Assembly: GCF_900091565.1 (NCBI RefSeq)
Contig: NZ_FMCV01000020.1
Span: 1 to 64,000, forward strand
Direction: 5' to 3'
Origin: Micromonospora marina
GTDB taxonomy: Bacteria; Actinomycetota; Actinomycetes; Mycobacteriales; Micromonosporaceae
DNA length: 64,000 nucleotides
Numbering within the stretch: position 1 is the first letter of the stretch; each line of letters opens with the position of its first letter. Below, in pieces: positions 16,588 through 26,100 of this stretch. Under the pieces are notes generated by a model. The model saw only the letters and a list, made by a program, of their open reading frames with translations. It was not told the origin of the DNA and did not search any database. The position numbers were made by a program, and so were the translations under genes.

Positions 16588-18573
16588 ATGAGTGCCCCGT
16601 CCACGACCCCGCGTCCCGCCGCCGCCAACTCCGTCTGGCCCCGGCTGGAGCCGTTGCTGCCGCAGGTGACCAAGCCCATCCAGTACGTGGGTGGAGAGCT
16701 GGGAGCGGTGGTCAAGGACTGGGACGCCGCGACCGTCCGGTGGGCGCTGATGTATCCGGACGCGTACGAGGTGGGCCTGCCCAACCAGGGCGTGCAGATC
16801 CTGTACGAGGTGCTCAACGAGCTGCCCGACGTGCTCGCCGAGCGGACGTACGCGGTCTGGCCCGACCTGGAGAAGCTGATGCGCGCCCACAGCGTGCCGC
16901 AGTTCACCGTCGACGCCCACCGCCCGGTCCGCGACTTCGACGTGTTCGGCGTCTCCTTCTCCACCGAGCTGGGCTACACCAATCTGCTCACCGCGATCGA
17001 CCTCGCCGGCATCCCGCTGCTCGCCGCCGACCGCACCGACGCCGACCCGGTGATCATGGCCGGTGGGCACGCCGCGTTCAACCCGGAGCCGATCGCCGAC
17101 TTCGTCGACGCCGCGGTGCTCGGCGACGGCGAGGAGGCGGTGCTGGAGATCACCGCCATCGTCCGGGAATGGAAGGCCGAGGGTTCCCCGGGCGGCCGGG
17201 ACGAGCTGCTGCTGCGGCTGGCCCGCACCGAGAGCGTCTACGTGCCGCGCTTCTACGACGTCGACTACCTGCCGGACGGCCGGATCCAGCGGGTCGTGCC
17301 GAACCGCCCGGACGTGCCGTTCCGGGTGCACAAGCGCACGACGATGGACCTGGACGCCTGGCCGTACCCGAAGAAGCCCCTGGTTCCGCTCGCCGAGACG
17401 GTCCACGAGCGGTACGCGGTGGAGATCTTCCGGGGCTGCACCCGTGGCTGCCGCTTCTGCCAGGCCGGCATGATCACCCGCCCGGTGCGGGAGCGTTCCA
17501 TCACCACTGTCGGCCAGATGGTGCAGCAGGGGCTGGAGTTCTCCGGCTTCCACGAGGTCGGCCTGCTGTCGCTGTCGTCGGCCGACCACTCGGAGATCGG
17601 CGACATGTGTTCCGGCCTGGCCGAGCAGTACGCGGGCACTAACGTCTCGCTGTCGCTGCCGTCGACCCGGGTGGACGCGTTCAACATCGACCTGGCCCAG
17701 GAGCTGTCCCGCAACGGACGCCGGACCGGTCTGACCTTCGCCCCGGAGGGCGGGTCGGAGCGGATCCGCAAGGTGATCAACAAGATGGTGTCGAAGGAAG
17801 ACCTCATCCGCACCGTGGTCACCGCGTACTCAAACGGCTGGCGGCAGGTGAAGCTCTACTTCATGTGCGGCCTGCCCACCGAGACCGACTCCGACGTCCT
17901 GGAGATCGCCGACATGGCGCACGAGGTGATCCGGGCCGGCCGCGCCGCGACCGGGTCCAAGGACATCCGCTGCACGGTCTCCATCGGCGGGTTCGTGCCG
18001 AAGCCGCACACCCCGTTCCAGTGGGCCTCGATGGAGCGGCCGGAGGTCATCGACGCCCGGCTCAAGCTGCTCAAGCAGGCGATCAACAGCGACCGGTCGC
18101 TGGGCCGGGCGATCGGCTTCCGCTACCACGACGGCGAGCCGTCGCTGATCGAGGGCCTGCTGTCCCGGGGGGACCGCCGGGTCGGCGCGGTGATCCGCAA
18201 GGTTTGGGAGAGCGGCGGCCGGTTCGACGGCTGGAGCGAGCACTTCTCGTACCAGCGGTGGGTGGACGCCGCCGCCGAGGTGCTGCCGGCGTACGGCGTG
18301 GACCTCGACTGGTACACCACCCGGCAGCGCGAGGAGCTGGAGGTCCTGCCCTGGGACCACCTCGACTCCGGCCTGGACAAGGACTGGCTCTGGCAGGACT
18401 GGCAGGACTCGCTGTCGGAGTACGAGCAGGACGACTGCCGCTGGACCCCCTGCTTCGACTGCGGTGTCTGCCCGGCCATGGACACCGAGATCCAGATCGG
18501 CCCGACCGGCCGCAAGCTGCTGCCGCTGACCCCGGTCAACGGACTGAAGCTGCCCGCCGCCGCTCAGGGCTGA
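16588..18573 (+). CDS. B12-binding-type radical SAM protein, TIGR03960 family
   Basis: 661 residues. The N-terminal region (PDAYEVGLPNQGVQILYEVLN, FGVSFSTELGYTNLLTAIDLAG) is a cobalamin-binding-like Rossmann domain. The 4Fe-4S cluster motif is CTRGCRFC (Cys284, Cys288, Cys291). GLTFAPEGGSERIRKVINK is typical of the family, and a cysteine cluster near the C-terminus (CRWTPCFDCGVCPAMD) may hold another cluster. The reaction is unknown. In many bacteria it is fused to or followed by a DUF2344/TIGR03936 protein; here that partner lies at 22272-23048, past three type VII-like genes. Start chosen by the leaderless promoter. Confidence 0.88.
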   Translation: MSAPSTTPRPAAANSVWPRLEPLLPQVTKPIQYVGGELGAVVKDWDAATVRWALMYPDAYEVGLPNQGVQILYEVLNELPDVLAERTYAVWPDLEKLMRAHSVPQFTVDAHRPVRDFDVFGVSFSTELGYTNLLTAIDLAGIPLLAADRTDADPVIMAGGHAAFNPEPIADFVDAAVLGDGEEAVLEITAIVREWKAEGSPGGRDELLLRLARTESVYVPRFYDVDYLPDGRIQRVVPNRPDVPFRVHKRTTMDLDAWPYPKKPLVPLAETVHERYAVEIFRGCTRGCRFCQAGMITRPVRERSITTVGQMVQQGLEFSGFHEVGLLSLSSADHSEIGDMCSGLAEQYAGTNVSLSLPSTRVDAFNIDLAQELSRNGRRTGLTFAPEGGSERIRKVINKMVSKEDLIRTVVTAYSNGWRQVKLYFMCGLPTETDSDVLEIADMAHEVIRAGRAATGSKDIRCTVSIGGFVPKPHTPFQWASMERPEVIDARLKLLKQAINSDRSLGRAIGFRYHDGEPSLIEGLLSRGDRRVGAVIRKVWESGGRFDGWSEHFSYQRWVDAAAEVLPAYGVDLDWYTTRQREELEVLPWDHLDSGLDKDWLWQDWQDSLSEYEQDDCRWTPCFDCGVCPAMDTEIQIGPTGRKLLPLTPVNGLKLPAAAQG

Positions 18574-18590
18574 GGCCGCCCGCACCCACC

Positions 18591-18624
18591 GGAGCGCGGG
18601 AACCCGATCGGGTTCCCGCGCTCC
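18591..18624. terminator. Perfect 34-bp palindrome ending the radical SAM gene
   Basis: GGAGCGCGGGAACCCGA and its exact complement form a 17-bp perfect palindrome 18 bases after the stop codon, followed by TCGTCTTCCCC. Best read as the intrinsic terminator. Confidence 0.75.
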
Positions 18625-18688
18625 GTCGTCTTCCCCCGGTGACCGCCGCGGTACGCGGGGTGGGGTGCCCCGACTGGTTCTTCCTCGA

Positions 18689-18694
18689 TACGCT
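18689..18694 (+). promoter_or_regulatory. -10 box before the type VII-like trio
   Basis: TACGCT (context CTCGATACGCTGCG) about 50 bases upstream of the ATG at 18743, with GGGGAGG as ribosome-binding site in between. Together with the terminator at 18591 it makes the trio its own transcription unit. Confidence 0.5.
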
Positions 18695-18742
18695 GCGTCC
18701 GTAGTGGACCGGCCGGGGCCGGCAGCGGGGAGGACAGTCAGG

Positions 18743-19180
18743 ATGGGCATCAATCCGCCGGACACCGGCGATCTGCACGTCAGCGTCGAGGACCTGGATG
18801 CGGCGGCCGAATACATCGAGCGCCTCAAGCAGTACGTCGAGGACACCATCTCATGGGAGATGGAGCGCATCAAGGAGCGGATGAAGGGCGACAGCGGCAA
18901 CGCGCAGACGGTGCCCAACGGCACGCCGTTCGGCGCGTACGAGGACGCCCGGATGCAGTGGCAGGCGCTGACCACGTCGACGGCCAGCATGGAGGCTCAC
19001 CTGAAGGCCATCTCCCTGAAGCTGGCCGGCCTGAAGCAGGGCACACAGGACATCGCCAAGGCGTTCCGCGACGCCGAGGCCCGCAACGCGGCCAACGGTA
19101 GGGACATCGAGCGGCTGCTGGAGTCCGCGGCGCCGCCGCCGGACGCCGGGCAGCAGCCCAGCTACCCGTACACGGCCTGA
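18743..19180 (+). CDS. Small helical protein, probable type VII secretion-associated
   Basis: 145 residues, no signal peptide or membrane helix. Predicted mostly helical with long amphipathic stretches (VEDLDAAAEYIERLKQYVED, LKAISLKLAGLKQGTQDIAK), ending in a Pro-rich tail. It lacks a clear WxG turn, so it is not a canonical WXG100 protein, but its size, helicity and position beside a WXG/PPE-like gene and a mycosin suggest a partner or substrate of an ESX-type system. GGGGAGG precedes the ATG. 13 bases separate it from the next gene. Confidence 0.65.
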   Translation: MGINPPDTGDLHVSVEDLDAAAEYIERLKQYVEDTISWEMERIKERMKGDSGNAQTVPNGTPFGAYEDARMQWQALTTSTASMEAHLKAISLKLAGLKQGTQDIAKAFRDAEARNAANGRDIERLLESAAPPPDAGQQPSYPYTA

Positions 19181-19193
19181 GGGGGAGACGGTC

Positions 19194-20726
19194 ATGGCAG
19201 CAGGCACCTGGGAGCGCTGCGTCCGTGAGGTGACGCTCTCGGCGGACCCGGAAACCGTCGGATCGGTCGGCGCGGGCTGGAAGAACCTCGCCACCGCGCT
19301 CGGCCACCTGCGCGACTCGCTCGTCGGTCGCTCGTTCGTCGGCCCGGTCGCGGCCGGGCAGGAGCGCCCGCACACCGGCGGCCTCCCCGGGATGCTCGCC
19401 GGCTGGACGGGCAGCGGCGGCGACGCGTACCGCGAGCACCTCGGCGACATCGGCAAGCAGATCGAGGAACTCGTCACGTACGCCAGCAACGTCAGTGGCG
19501 CGCTGACGCGGATCGAGGGTGACATCCGCAAGACGGTGGCGAGCATTCCGATCCCGCTGATGGACAACTTCGGCTGGAACGAGTGGAGCCTGCCCGGCGG
19601 CACCGAGCTGGACGACGCGCGCGACGGTGAGAGCCAGTCCGGCTTCCTCGCCGTCCTGCGCAGCGACTACCAGAGCAACCAGGCGCTGTACGCCGACGGC
19701 GCGTTCCGCGACAAGGCCGACGACCTCGAAGCCACCATGAAGATCGACGGCAACGCCAGCGACCAGAAGCGCGGCGGCTGGTGGGACACCAAGTCGCACC
19801 TCGACAACTGGTACAACGACAACCAGAAGGCGGCCAACGCGGCGATGTCGCCGTTGCCGGCCGCGGTCGAGGCCGAACGCCCCAAGCTGGCCGTACCCCG
19901 CCCCACCGACAGCGAGATGGGCGACGGCTACCGCGGCGAGCCGCGGGTCCCCCCGACGGGTGTGCCCGGCGGCGGCCTGCCCGGTGGCGGTGCGCCCGGC
20001 GGTGGCGCGCCCGCCGGTGGTGGCGGCCCCATGCTGTCCATCGGCAGCACCGGCATCGGTGGTGGCGGCACGCCCGGCGGCGGCTCGTTCACGCCGCCCT
20101 CCGGCGGGCCCGGCGGCGGCCTGCCGGGTGGCGGCACTCCCGGCGGCTCCTACACTCCGCCGACCACCGGGGGGATCCCCGAACTCGGTGGTGCCCCCGG
20201 CTCGGGCACCCCGGAGTACGGCAGTGGCCTGGCCGGCGCGGGCGGGCCCGGCACGATCACCGCCGGTGGGCCGGGCACGCTCGGCCTGGGTGGTGGCGCG
20301 GGCGGACTGAGCGCCGGTGGCGCGGGCGGGCTGAGCGCCGGTGGCGCGGGCGGGCTGAGCGCCGGTGGCGGCTTCGGCGGCGGCGGGGCGGGCCTGGGCG
20401 CGGTCGGCGGGATCGGCGGCGGGACCGGCGCGGTCGGCGGCATGGCCATGGGCGGCCTGCCCGGCATGGTCGGCGGCGGCAACGGCAAGGTTCCGCCACT
20501 GACCAGCGCGGCCAGTGCGCTGAAGGCCGCGGCCGCGGCGGGACCGGGCGGTACGGGCGGCGCGCGTGGCGGGATGGCCGGCGCCGGGATGGTGGGCGGC
20601 GGAATGATGGGCGGTCACGGCGGCGCCGGTCACGGCGGCGACGCGGCGGGCCACTCGTCATGGTTGACTGAGGACGACGATCCGTGGGGCGCCGGTGACG
20701 GTGCGTCCCCGGGCATCCTGCGATGA
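19194..20726 (+). CDS. WXG/PPE-like protein with Gly-rich C-terminus
   Basis: 510 residues. The N-terminal about 150 residues are helical with a WxG-type turn at Trp71 (MLAGWTGSGGDAYREHL), the hallmark of WXG100/PPE-like type VII substrates. A second helical region runs to about 235. From about 255 to the end it is a Gly/Ala/Pro-rich low-complexity tail, including three tandem copies of GGAGGLSA, reminiscent of mycobacterial PE_PGRS/PPE tails. It ends with an acidic WLTEDDDPWGAGDG. The same operon encodes a mycosin. Probably secreted or surface-located; no secretion ATPase gene is present in the window. Confidence 0.7.
   Translation: MAAGTWERCVREVTLSADPETVGSVGAGWKNLATALGHLRDSLVGRSFVGPVAAGQERPHTGGLPGMLAGWTGSGGDAYREHLGDIGKQIEELVTYASNVSGALTRIEGDIRKTVASIPIPLMDNFGWNEWSLPGGTELDDARDGESQSGFLAVLRSDYQSNQALYADGAFRDKADDLEATMKIDGNASDQKRGGWWDTKSHLDNWYNDNQKAANAAMSPLPAAVEAERPKLAVPRPTDSEMGDGYRGEPRVPPTGVPGGGLPGGGAPGGGAPAGGGGPMLSIGSTGIGGGGTPGGGSFTPPSGGPGGGLPGGGTPGGSYTPPTTGGIPELGGAPGSGTPEYGSGLAGAGGPGTITAGGPGTLGLGGGAGGLSAGGAGGLSAGGAGGLSAGGGFGGGGAGLGAVGGIGGGTGAVGGMAMGGLPGMVGGGNGKVPPLTSAASALKAAAAAGPGGTGGARGGMAGAGMVGGGMMGGHGGAGHGGDAAGHSSWLTEDDDPWGAGDGASPGILR
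20292..20363 (+). repeat. Three tandem 24-bp units inside the Gly-rich tail
   Basis: GGTGGCGCGGGCGGGCTGAG plus CGCC is repeated three times at 20292, 20316 and 20340, with one base change in the first. Each codes an eight-residue Gly/Ala/Leu/Ser unit. Near-identity suggests recent slippage. Confidence 0.85.
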
Positions 20727-20736
20727 GGACAGACGG

Positions 20737-22074
20737 ATGACGGTGCACGTCGGCGCGCTCCGGCCGGTGGCGGCCGGTCTGCTTGCCGGATTGATGCTGC
20801 TGGGTGCCGCCCAGCCGGCGGTCGCCGCGCCGCGGCGCGCCGAACAGTGGTATCTGGACGAGCTGCGGATCGACCGGGCGCATCAGATCTCCACCGGGCG
20901 GGGCGTCGTCGTCGGCGTGCTGGACACCGGCGTCGACGCCGGGCACCCCGACATGCGGGGCCGGGTCCTGGCCGGGGGCAGCACCCGCGACTCCGGTGAC
21001 GGCCGGCGCGACCCGGACGGCCACGGCACCCACATGGCCGGGATCATCGCGGCCAACGGGACCGGGGTGGTCGGCATCGCGCCCGACGCCCGGATCCTGC
21101 CCATCCGTAAGCCCGTCGGCGCGGCGGCCACCAAGGACGACTCCGCGACCGGCATCCGGATGGCTGTCGACGGCGGGGCGAAGGTGCTCAACCTGTCGTA
21201 CGGCGGCGCCGGGCCGGTGGAGGAGACCGAGGAGGCCGCGATCCGGTACGCGCTGGAGCGCGACGTGGTCGTGGTGGCCGCCGCCGGCAACGTCCGGCGG
21301 GCTGGCCCGGACGTCGTCTCACCTGCCAAGATCCCCGGCGTGATCGCGGTGACCGGCACGGTCCGGGGCGGGGGTTTCTGGTCGGGGTCGGCCCAGGGCC
21401 CGGAAGCGGTGATCGCCGCACCCGGCGACGAGGTCTACAACATCGGCCCGGATCGGGGCTACGGCTGGGGTGACGGCACCTCCGACGCCGCCGCCGTCGT
21501 GTCCGGCGTCGCGGCGCTGATCCGGTCGAAGTTCCCGAAGCTCTCCGCGCCGGACGTGATCAACCGGATGATCCGTACCGCCCGGGATGCCGGCCCGCCC
21601 GGCCGCGACCCGCGGTTCGGCTTCGGGCGGATCGACCCGGTGGCGGCGCTCACCGCCGAGGTGCCGTCGGTGTCGGCGAATCCGCTGCTCGGGGCCGCCG
21701 CGCCGAGCGCGTCCGCGCCGCCGGCCGCCGCCGAGGACGACAACTTCGACGTGACGAAGTACGGCGACCGGGGCGGCCCCACCGACCAGCAGGTCATGGT
21801 GATCGGGATCGGCATCGCCGTGGCACTCGTGGTGCTGCTGGCGCTCGGGGTGTTCCTGATCTGGAACCGTCGCCGTCACCGGCGCGAGCTGGCCGAGGCC
21901 GGCTCGATCCCGGACGAGGCGCTGGACCGGATGGACGGTGGTGGGCACGGCCCGCCGGTGCCCGCCGGTCGCGTGGCCGCCCCGCCGCCCGGCCACGGTC
22001 CACCCGGCGCCTACCCGCCCCAGGGCCAGGCCCCCCACACCCCACCCGGGCAGAGCCCGCACGCCCCAACCTGA
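20737..22074 (+). CDS. mycP: Mycosin-type membrane-anchored subtilisin protease
   Basis: 445 residues. Signal peptide (cleavage near residue 30, AVAAP), subtilase domain with catalytic Asp63 (VLDTGVDAGHPDM), His96 (DGHGTHMAG) and Ser249 (GDGTSDAAAVVSG), then a transmembrane helix (about 351-375, VMVIGIGIAVALVVLLALG) and a Pro-rich cytoplasmic tail. This is the MycP arrangement: active site outside, anchored at the C-terminus. Mycosins process or stabilise type VII secretion machinery. It is 10 bases after the Gly-rich gene and shares its operon. Catalytic triad intact. Symbol assigned by family. Confidence 0.88.
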   Translation: MTVHVGALRPVAAGLLAGLMLLGAAQPAVAAPRRAEQWYLDELRIDRAHQISTGRGVVVGVLDTGVDAGHPDMRGRVLAGGSTRDSGDGRRDPDGHGTHMAGIIAANGTGVVGIAPDARILPIRKPVGAAATKDDSATGIRMAVDGGAKVLNLSYGGAGPVEETEEAAIRYALERDVVVVAAAGNVRRAGPDVVSPAKIPGVIAVTGTVRGGGFWSGSAQGPEAVIAAPGDEVYNIGPDRGYGWGDGTSDAAAVVSGVAALIRSKFPKLSAPDVINRMIRTARDAGPPGRDPRFGFGRIDPVAALTAEVPSVSANPLLGAAAPSASAPPAAAEDDNFDVTKYGDRGGPTDQQVMVIGIGIAVALVVLLALGVFLIWNRRRHRRELAEAGSIPDEALDRMDGGGHGPPVPAGRVAAPPPGHGPPGAYPPQGQAPHTPPGQSPHAPT

Positions 22075-22075
22075 C

Positions 22076-22130
22076 GATCATGAGGTTGACGGCGAAGTCG
22101 ATCTCCGATCGTGTCGCCAACTTCATGATC
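22076..22130. repeat. GATC-bounded hairpin 2
   Basis: GATCATGAGGTTGACGGCGA at the left and TCGCCAACTTCATGATC at the right form an imperfect inverted repeat directly after the mycosin stop. Its place suits a terminator for the type VII-like operon. Confidence 0.8.
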
Positions 22131-22271
22131 GCCGGGGTGTGGCGGGACGGGGGTGTGGTGCGGGCGGTGGTTTGCGGGGGTTTGGGGTGGGTGGAGTGGC
22201 CCCGGGTGTGGGGCGCGGTGGGCGCTGCGTCAGGATGAGACAGATACGCAGGCACAGCCGAGGAGCTCACG

Positions 22272-23048
22272 ATCGCCAGAAAGCCTCAACCCGAGGGCGG
22301 CCAGGCCCCCGTCGTCCAGCGGGTCCGTATCCGGTACGCCAAGCGTGGGCCGCTGCGCTTCACCTCGCACCGCGACTTCGCCCGGGCCTTCGAGCGTGCG
22401 CTGCGCCGGGCCGGCGTGCCGATCGCCTTCTCCCAGGGGTTCACCCCGCACCCGAAGATCTCGTACGCCTCGGCCGCCCCGACGGGAGTGGCGAGCGAGG
22501 CGGAGTACCTGGAGATCGGGCTCCGTGAGCCGGTCGACCCGGCGGGGCTGCGTGCGGCGCTCGACGCCGCGCTCTCGCCCGGACTCGACGTGCTCGACGC
22601 GGTGGAGGCCACCGGCGGCAGCCTGGCGGACCGGATCGAGGCGTCGTACTGGCGGATCGAGCTGCCCGAGGTCGATCCGAAGGTGCTCGCGGAGGCTGTG
22701 GCGGCCTTCACCGCCGCCGAGGAGATCCAGGTCGAGCGGATGACCAAGCAGGGGCGGCGTACGTTCGACGCCCGCGCGGCAGTGGTGACGATCGATGCCA
22801 TGGCTCCGGCTGAGACGCCTTCCGGGGCGGCGGCCGTACCGTGTGCGATACTCGAACTGGTCGTGCGGCAGGTCACCCCGTCCGTTCGGCCCGATGACGT
22901 CCTGTCCGGCCTCCGCGCGGTGGCCGCCCTGGAGCCGCCGGTCACCCCGAAGGTGATCCGGCTGGCGCAGGGCACGCTGACCGCGCAGGGCGAGATCGTC
23001 GATCCGTTGGAAGCGGATCGCGACGGGGCAACCATCGGAGAGCGCTGA
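22272..23048 (+). CDS. DUF2344 / TIGR03936 radical SAM-associated protein
   Basis: About 258 residues. The conserved family core VRIRYAKRGPLRFTSHRDFA begins far upstream of the first in-frame canonical start (GTG 22416), so starting there would cut about 48 conserved residues. Between the in-frame stop at 22236 and 22416 there is no ATG, GTG or TTG. GAGGAG (22260-22265) sits 6 bases before an ATC at 22272 (Ile-Ala-Arg-Lys-Pro if read literally), making AUC the best start; ACG at 22269 is the other option. Function unknown; it is the partner of the radical SAM protein at 16588 and is fused to it in some bacteria. Confidence 0.8.
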   Translation: MARKPQPEGGQAPVVQRVRIRYAKRGPLRFTSHRDFARAFERALRRAGVPIAFSQGFTPHPKISYASAAPTGVASEAEYLEIGLREPVDPAGLRAALDAALSPGLDVLDAVEATGGSLADRIEASYWRIELPEVDPKVLAEAVAAFTAAEEIQVERMTKQGRRTFDARAAVVTIDAMAPAETPSGAAAVPCAILELVVRQVTPSVRPDDVLSGLRAVAALEPPVTPKVIRLAQGTLTAQGEIVDPLEADRDGATIGER

Positions 23049-23178
23049 CCGTCGGTCAACGCTCTGGCAGGCAGACTTCGGCGGTCGCGCGTTTGCGCGC
23101 CCGGCGGAAACACCTTTGCGGCAACCCTGCGTGGCAGCGCTCACCCGCGCCCGGGGCGGCCAGAACTGGAGAACGTCC

Positions 23179-26100
23179 ATGCTCGAGAACGAGCCCGAGG
23201 GCGGCGAACGGACCGGCGCAGAGCCGGCCGGGACGACCGCCGACAGCGCGACCACCGCCTCCGGCAGCGCCGCGAGTGCGACCTCTGCCGGCACCGAGGG
23301 TGCCGCCTCCGGCACCACCGCGGAAGGCGGCACCGCGGAAGGCGGCACCGTCGCGGAGGGTGTCGCCGAGACCAAGCCGCCGGCCCGTAAACGGGCCAGC
23401 CGCCGCAGGGCCGCCCCGCTGAACCAGCCGGAGCAGACCGATGCGCCGGTCGAGGCGTCCACGACGGTCACCGGCAGCGGTGAGTCGCCGCAGGCCGAGG
23501 TGCTCGCGCCGGTGGCCGGCGAACTGGACACCGCGCCGAAGACCACCCGGCGGCGTCGCAAGGCGACCCCGGCGAAGGCGGTCGAGGAGCCGGTGGCGGC
23601 GGCCGGTGTGGAGGCCGCCTCGAAGGAGGTCGTGCCGCCGGTCAAGGTGACCCGGACCCGTCGTCGCAAGGCCACGCCGCCGGCTGCCGAGAACGTCGCG
23701 CCGGAGGAGACCGCCGCCGCGGGGCAGGCGCCCGCGGACGGCGTGATCGACGGACCGGTCTCCGCGCCCGGGGGCGACCTGATCGCCGAGGGACGCGCCG
23801 ACATCGACGGCGGCGAGGCCGCCGCACCCGGCGAAGCCGCCGCCGCGGAGAGCGCAGGGATCGCGGAGACCGCGGGTGCCGCCGCCGGGACCGCCGCGCA
23901 GGCCCCCACCGGCCGGCGCAGGGCCACCACCCGCGGCAACAAGGCCGCCGGCACGGTGAGCACCGCCGGCCCGTCCGGCATCGTCGAGACCACCGGCGCG
24001 GACGTCGAGGACGAGGACGCCGAGGCGGTTGCGGACGCGAGCGCCGCGGCTGCGCGTACCGAAGAGGTGAAGCTGGCCCGCGGCGGCCCGGCGGACGCGA
24101 CGGGCGCCGCCGTGCCGCGCGCGGCCGAGGAGCCGGCCGAGACACCGCCCGCCACCAGCCGCCGGCGTCGTGCCGCGCTCTCCGCGCCGACCGTCCTGTT
24201 CATGGCGCCGCAGCCCGACGAGGCGCCGGCCGTCCAGGTGACGTACCCGGCCGCCGAGGAGCCGATCGAGGAAACGGTCGAGACCGGCCGGCGTCGCCGT
24301 CGCGGCCGCCGTGAGGTCGAGCCGGTCGAGGTCGAGGCCGAGGCCGAGCCGGAGGCCGCCGAGGAGGAGCCCACCGCCGAGGCCGAGGAGCCTGCCGAGG
24401 GGGACGAGGACGACGAGACGGCCGCGGGCCGCCGTCGCCGTCGCCGGGGCCGCCGGGGCCGGGGCCGGGGCAAGGGCGGCGCGGACGAGGCCGACGACGA
24501 GGACGTCGAGGAGCCCGCCGCCGCGGCCGAGGCCGCCGAGGGCGAGGCCGAGGAGCCCGCGGAGGACGAGGAGGACGAGGGCGAGGGGATGACCCGCCGC
24601 CGTCGCCGTCGTCGCCGCCGGGGCGCCGGGGAGGCGGACACCGCCGCCGAGGACGGCGTGCCGACCGTCGTCAAGATCCGTGAGCCGCGCAAGCCGGTCG
24701 ACGAGGTGCAGGGCGTCTCCGGCTCGACCCGGCTGGAGGCCAAGCGGCAGCGCCGCCGGGACGGCCGCGAGCAGCGGCGTACGCGGCCGCCGATCCTGAG
24801 CGAGTCGGAGTTCCTGGCCCGTCGCGAGGCGGTGGACCGGGTGATGGTGGTCCGCCAGCGCGGCGACCGCACCCAGATCGCCGTGCTCGAGGACGGCGTG
24901 CTCGTGGAGCACTACGTCACGCGGAACTCGTCCGGCACCATGGCCGGCAACGTCTACCTGGGCAAGGTCCAGAACGTCCTGCCGAGCATGGAGGCGGCCT
25001 TCGTCGACATCGGGCGCGGGCGCAACGCGGTCCTGTACGCCGGCGAGGTCAACTGGGACGCCACCGGCCTGGAGGGCCGGGCCCGCTCGATCGAGCAGGC
25101 GCTGCGCTCGGGCGACTCGGTGCTGGTGCAGGTGACCAAGGACCCGATCGGGCACAAGGGCGCGCGGCTGACCAGCCACATCGCGCTCTCCGGCCGGCAC
25201 CTGGTCTACGTGCCCAACGGCAACGCCTCCGGGATCAGCCGCAAGCTGCCCGACACCGAGCGCAAGCGGCTGCGGGACGTGCTGAAGAAGCTGGTGCCGG
25301 ACGGCGCCGGGGTGATTGTCCGGACCGCGGCCGAGGGCGCCAGCGAGGACGAGCTGGCGCGTGACGTCAAGCGGCTCCAGGCGCAGTGGGAGGACATCCA
25401 GGCCAAGGCGACCGAGGGTGGCGCGCCGGTGCTGCTCTACGAGGAGCCGGACCTGGTCATCCGGGTGGTCCGGGACCTCTTCAACGAGGACTTCCGCGAG
25501 CTGGTCATCGAGGGCGAGCCCGCGTACGACCTGGTCGAGTCGTACCTGTCGCACGTGTCGCCGGACCTGGTGGCGCGGCTGCGCCGGCACGCCGGGGTGG
25601 CGGACGTGTTCGCCGAGTACCGGATCGACGAGCAGATCCTCAAGGGGCTGGACCGGAAGGTCTTCCTCCCCTCGGGCGGCTCGCTGGTGATCGACCGCAC
25701 CGAGGCGATGACTGTCGTCGACGTCAACACCGGCAAGTACACCGGCTCCGGGGGCAACCTGGAGGAGACCGTCACCCGCAACAACCTGGAGGCGGCCGAG
25801 GAGATCGTGCGCCAGCTCCGGCTGCGTGACCTCGGCGGCATCGTGGTGATCGACTTCATCGACATGGTGCTGGAGTCGAACCGGGAGCTGGTGCTGCGCC
25901 GGCTCACCGAGTGCCTCGGCCGGGACCGTACGAAGCACCAGGTCACCGAGATCACCTCACTCGGCCTGGTGCAGATGACCCGCAAGCGCATCGGCGCGGG
26001 CCTGCTGGAGGCGTTCAGCGAGACCTGCGAGTGCTGCAAGGGCCGGGGCGTGATCATCCACACCGAGCCGGTGCCGGAGAAGCCGCGCGCCGGGGCGGGG

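Noticed and set aside
22416..23048. Shorter DUF2344 gene starting at GTG 22416
   Set aside because: It would lose the conserved TSHRDF region and has no good ribosome-binding site.
23056..25938. 960-codon minus-strand frame opposite the RNase E/G gene
   Set aside because: Repetitive shadow of the low-complexity tail; no ribosome-binding site or family.
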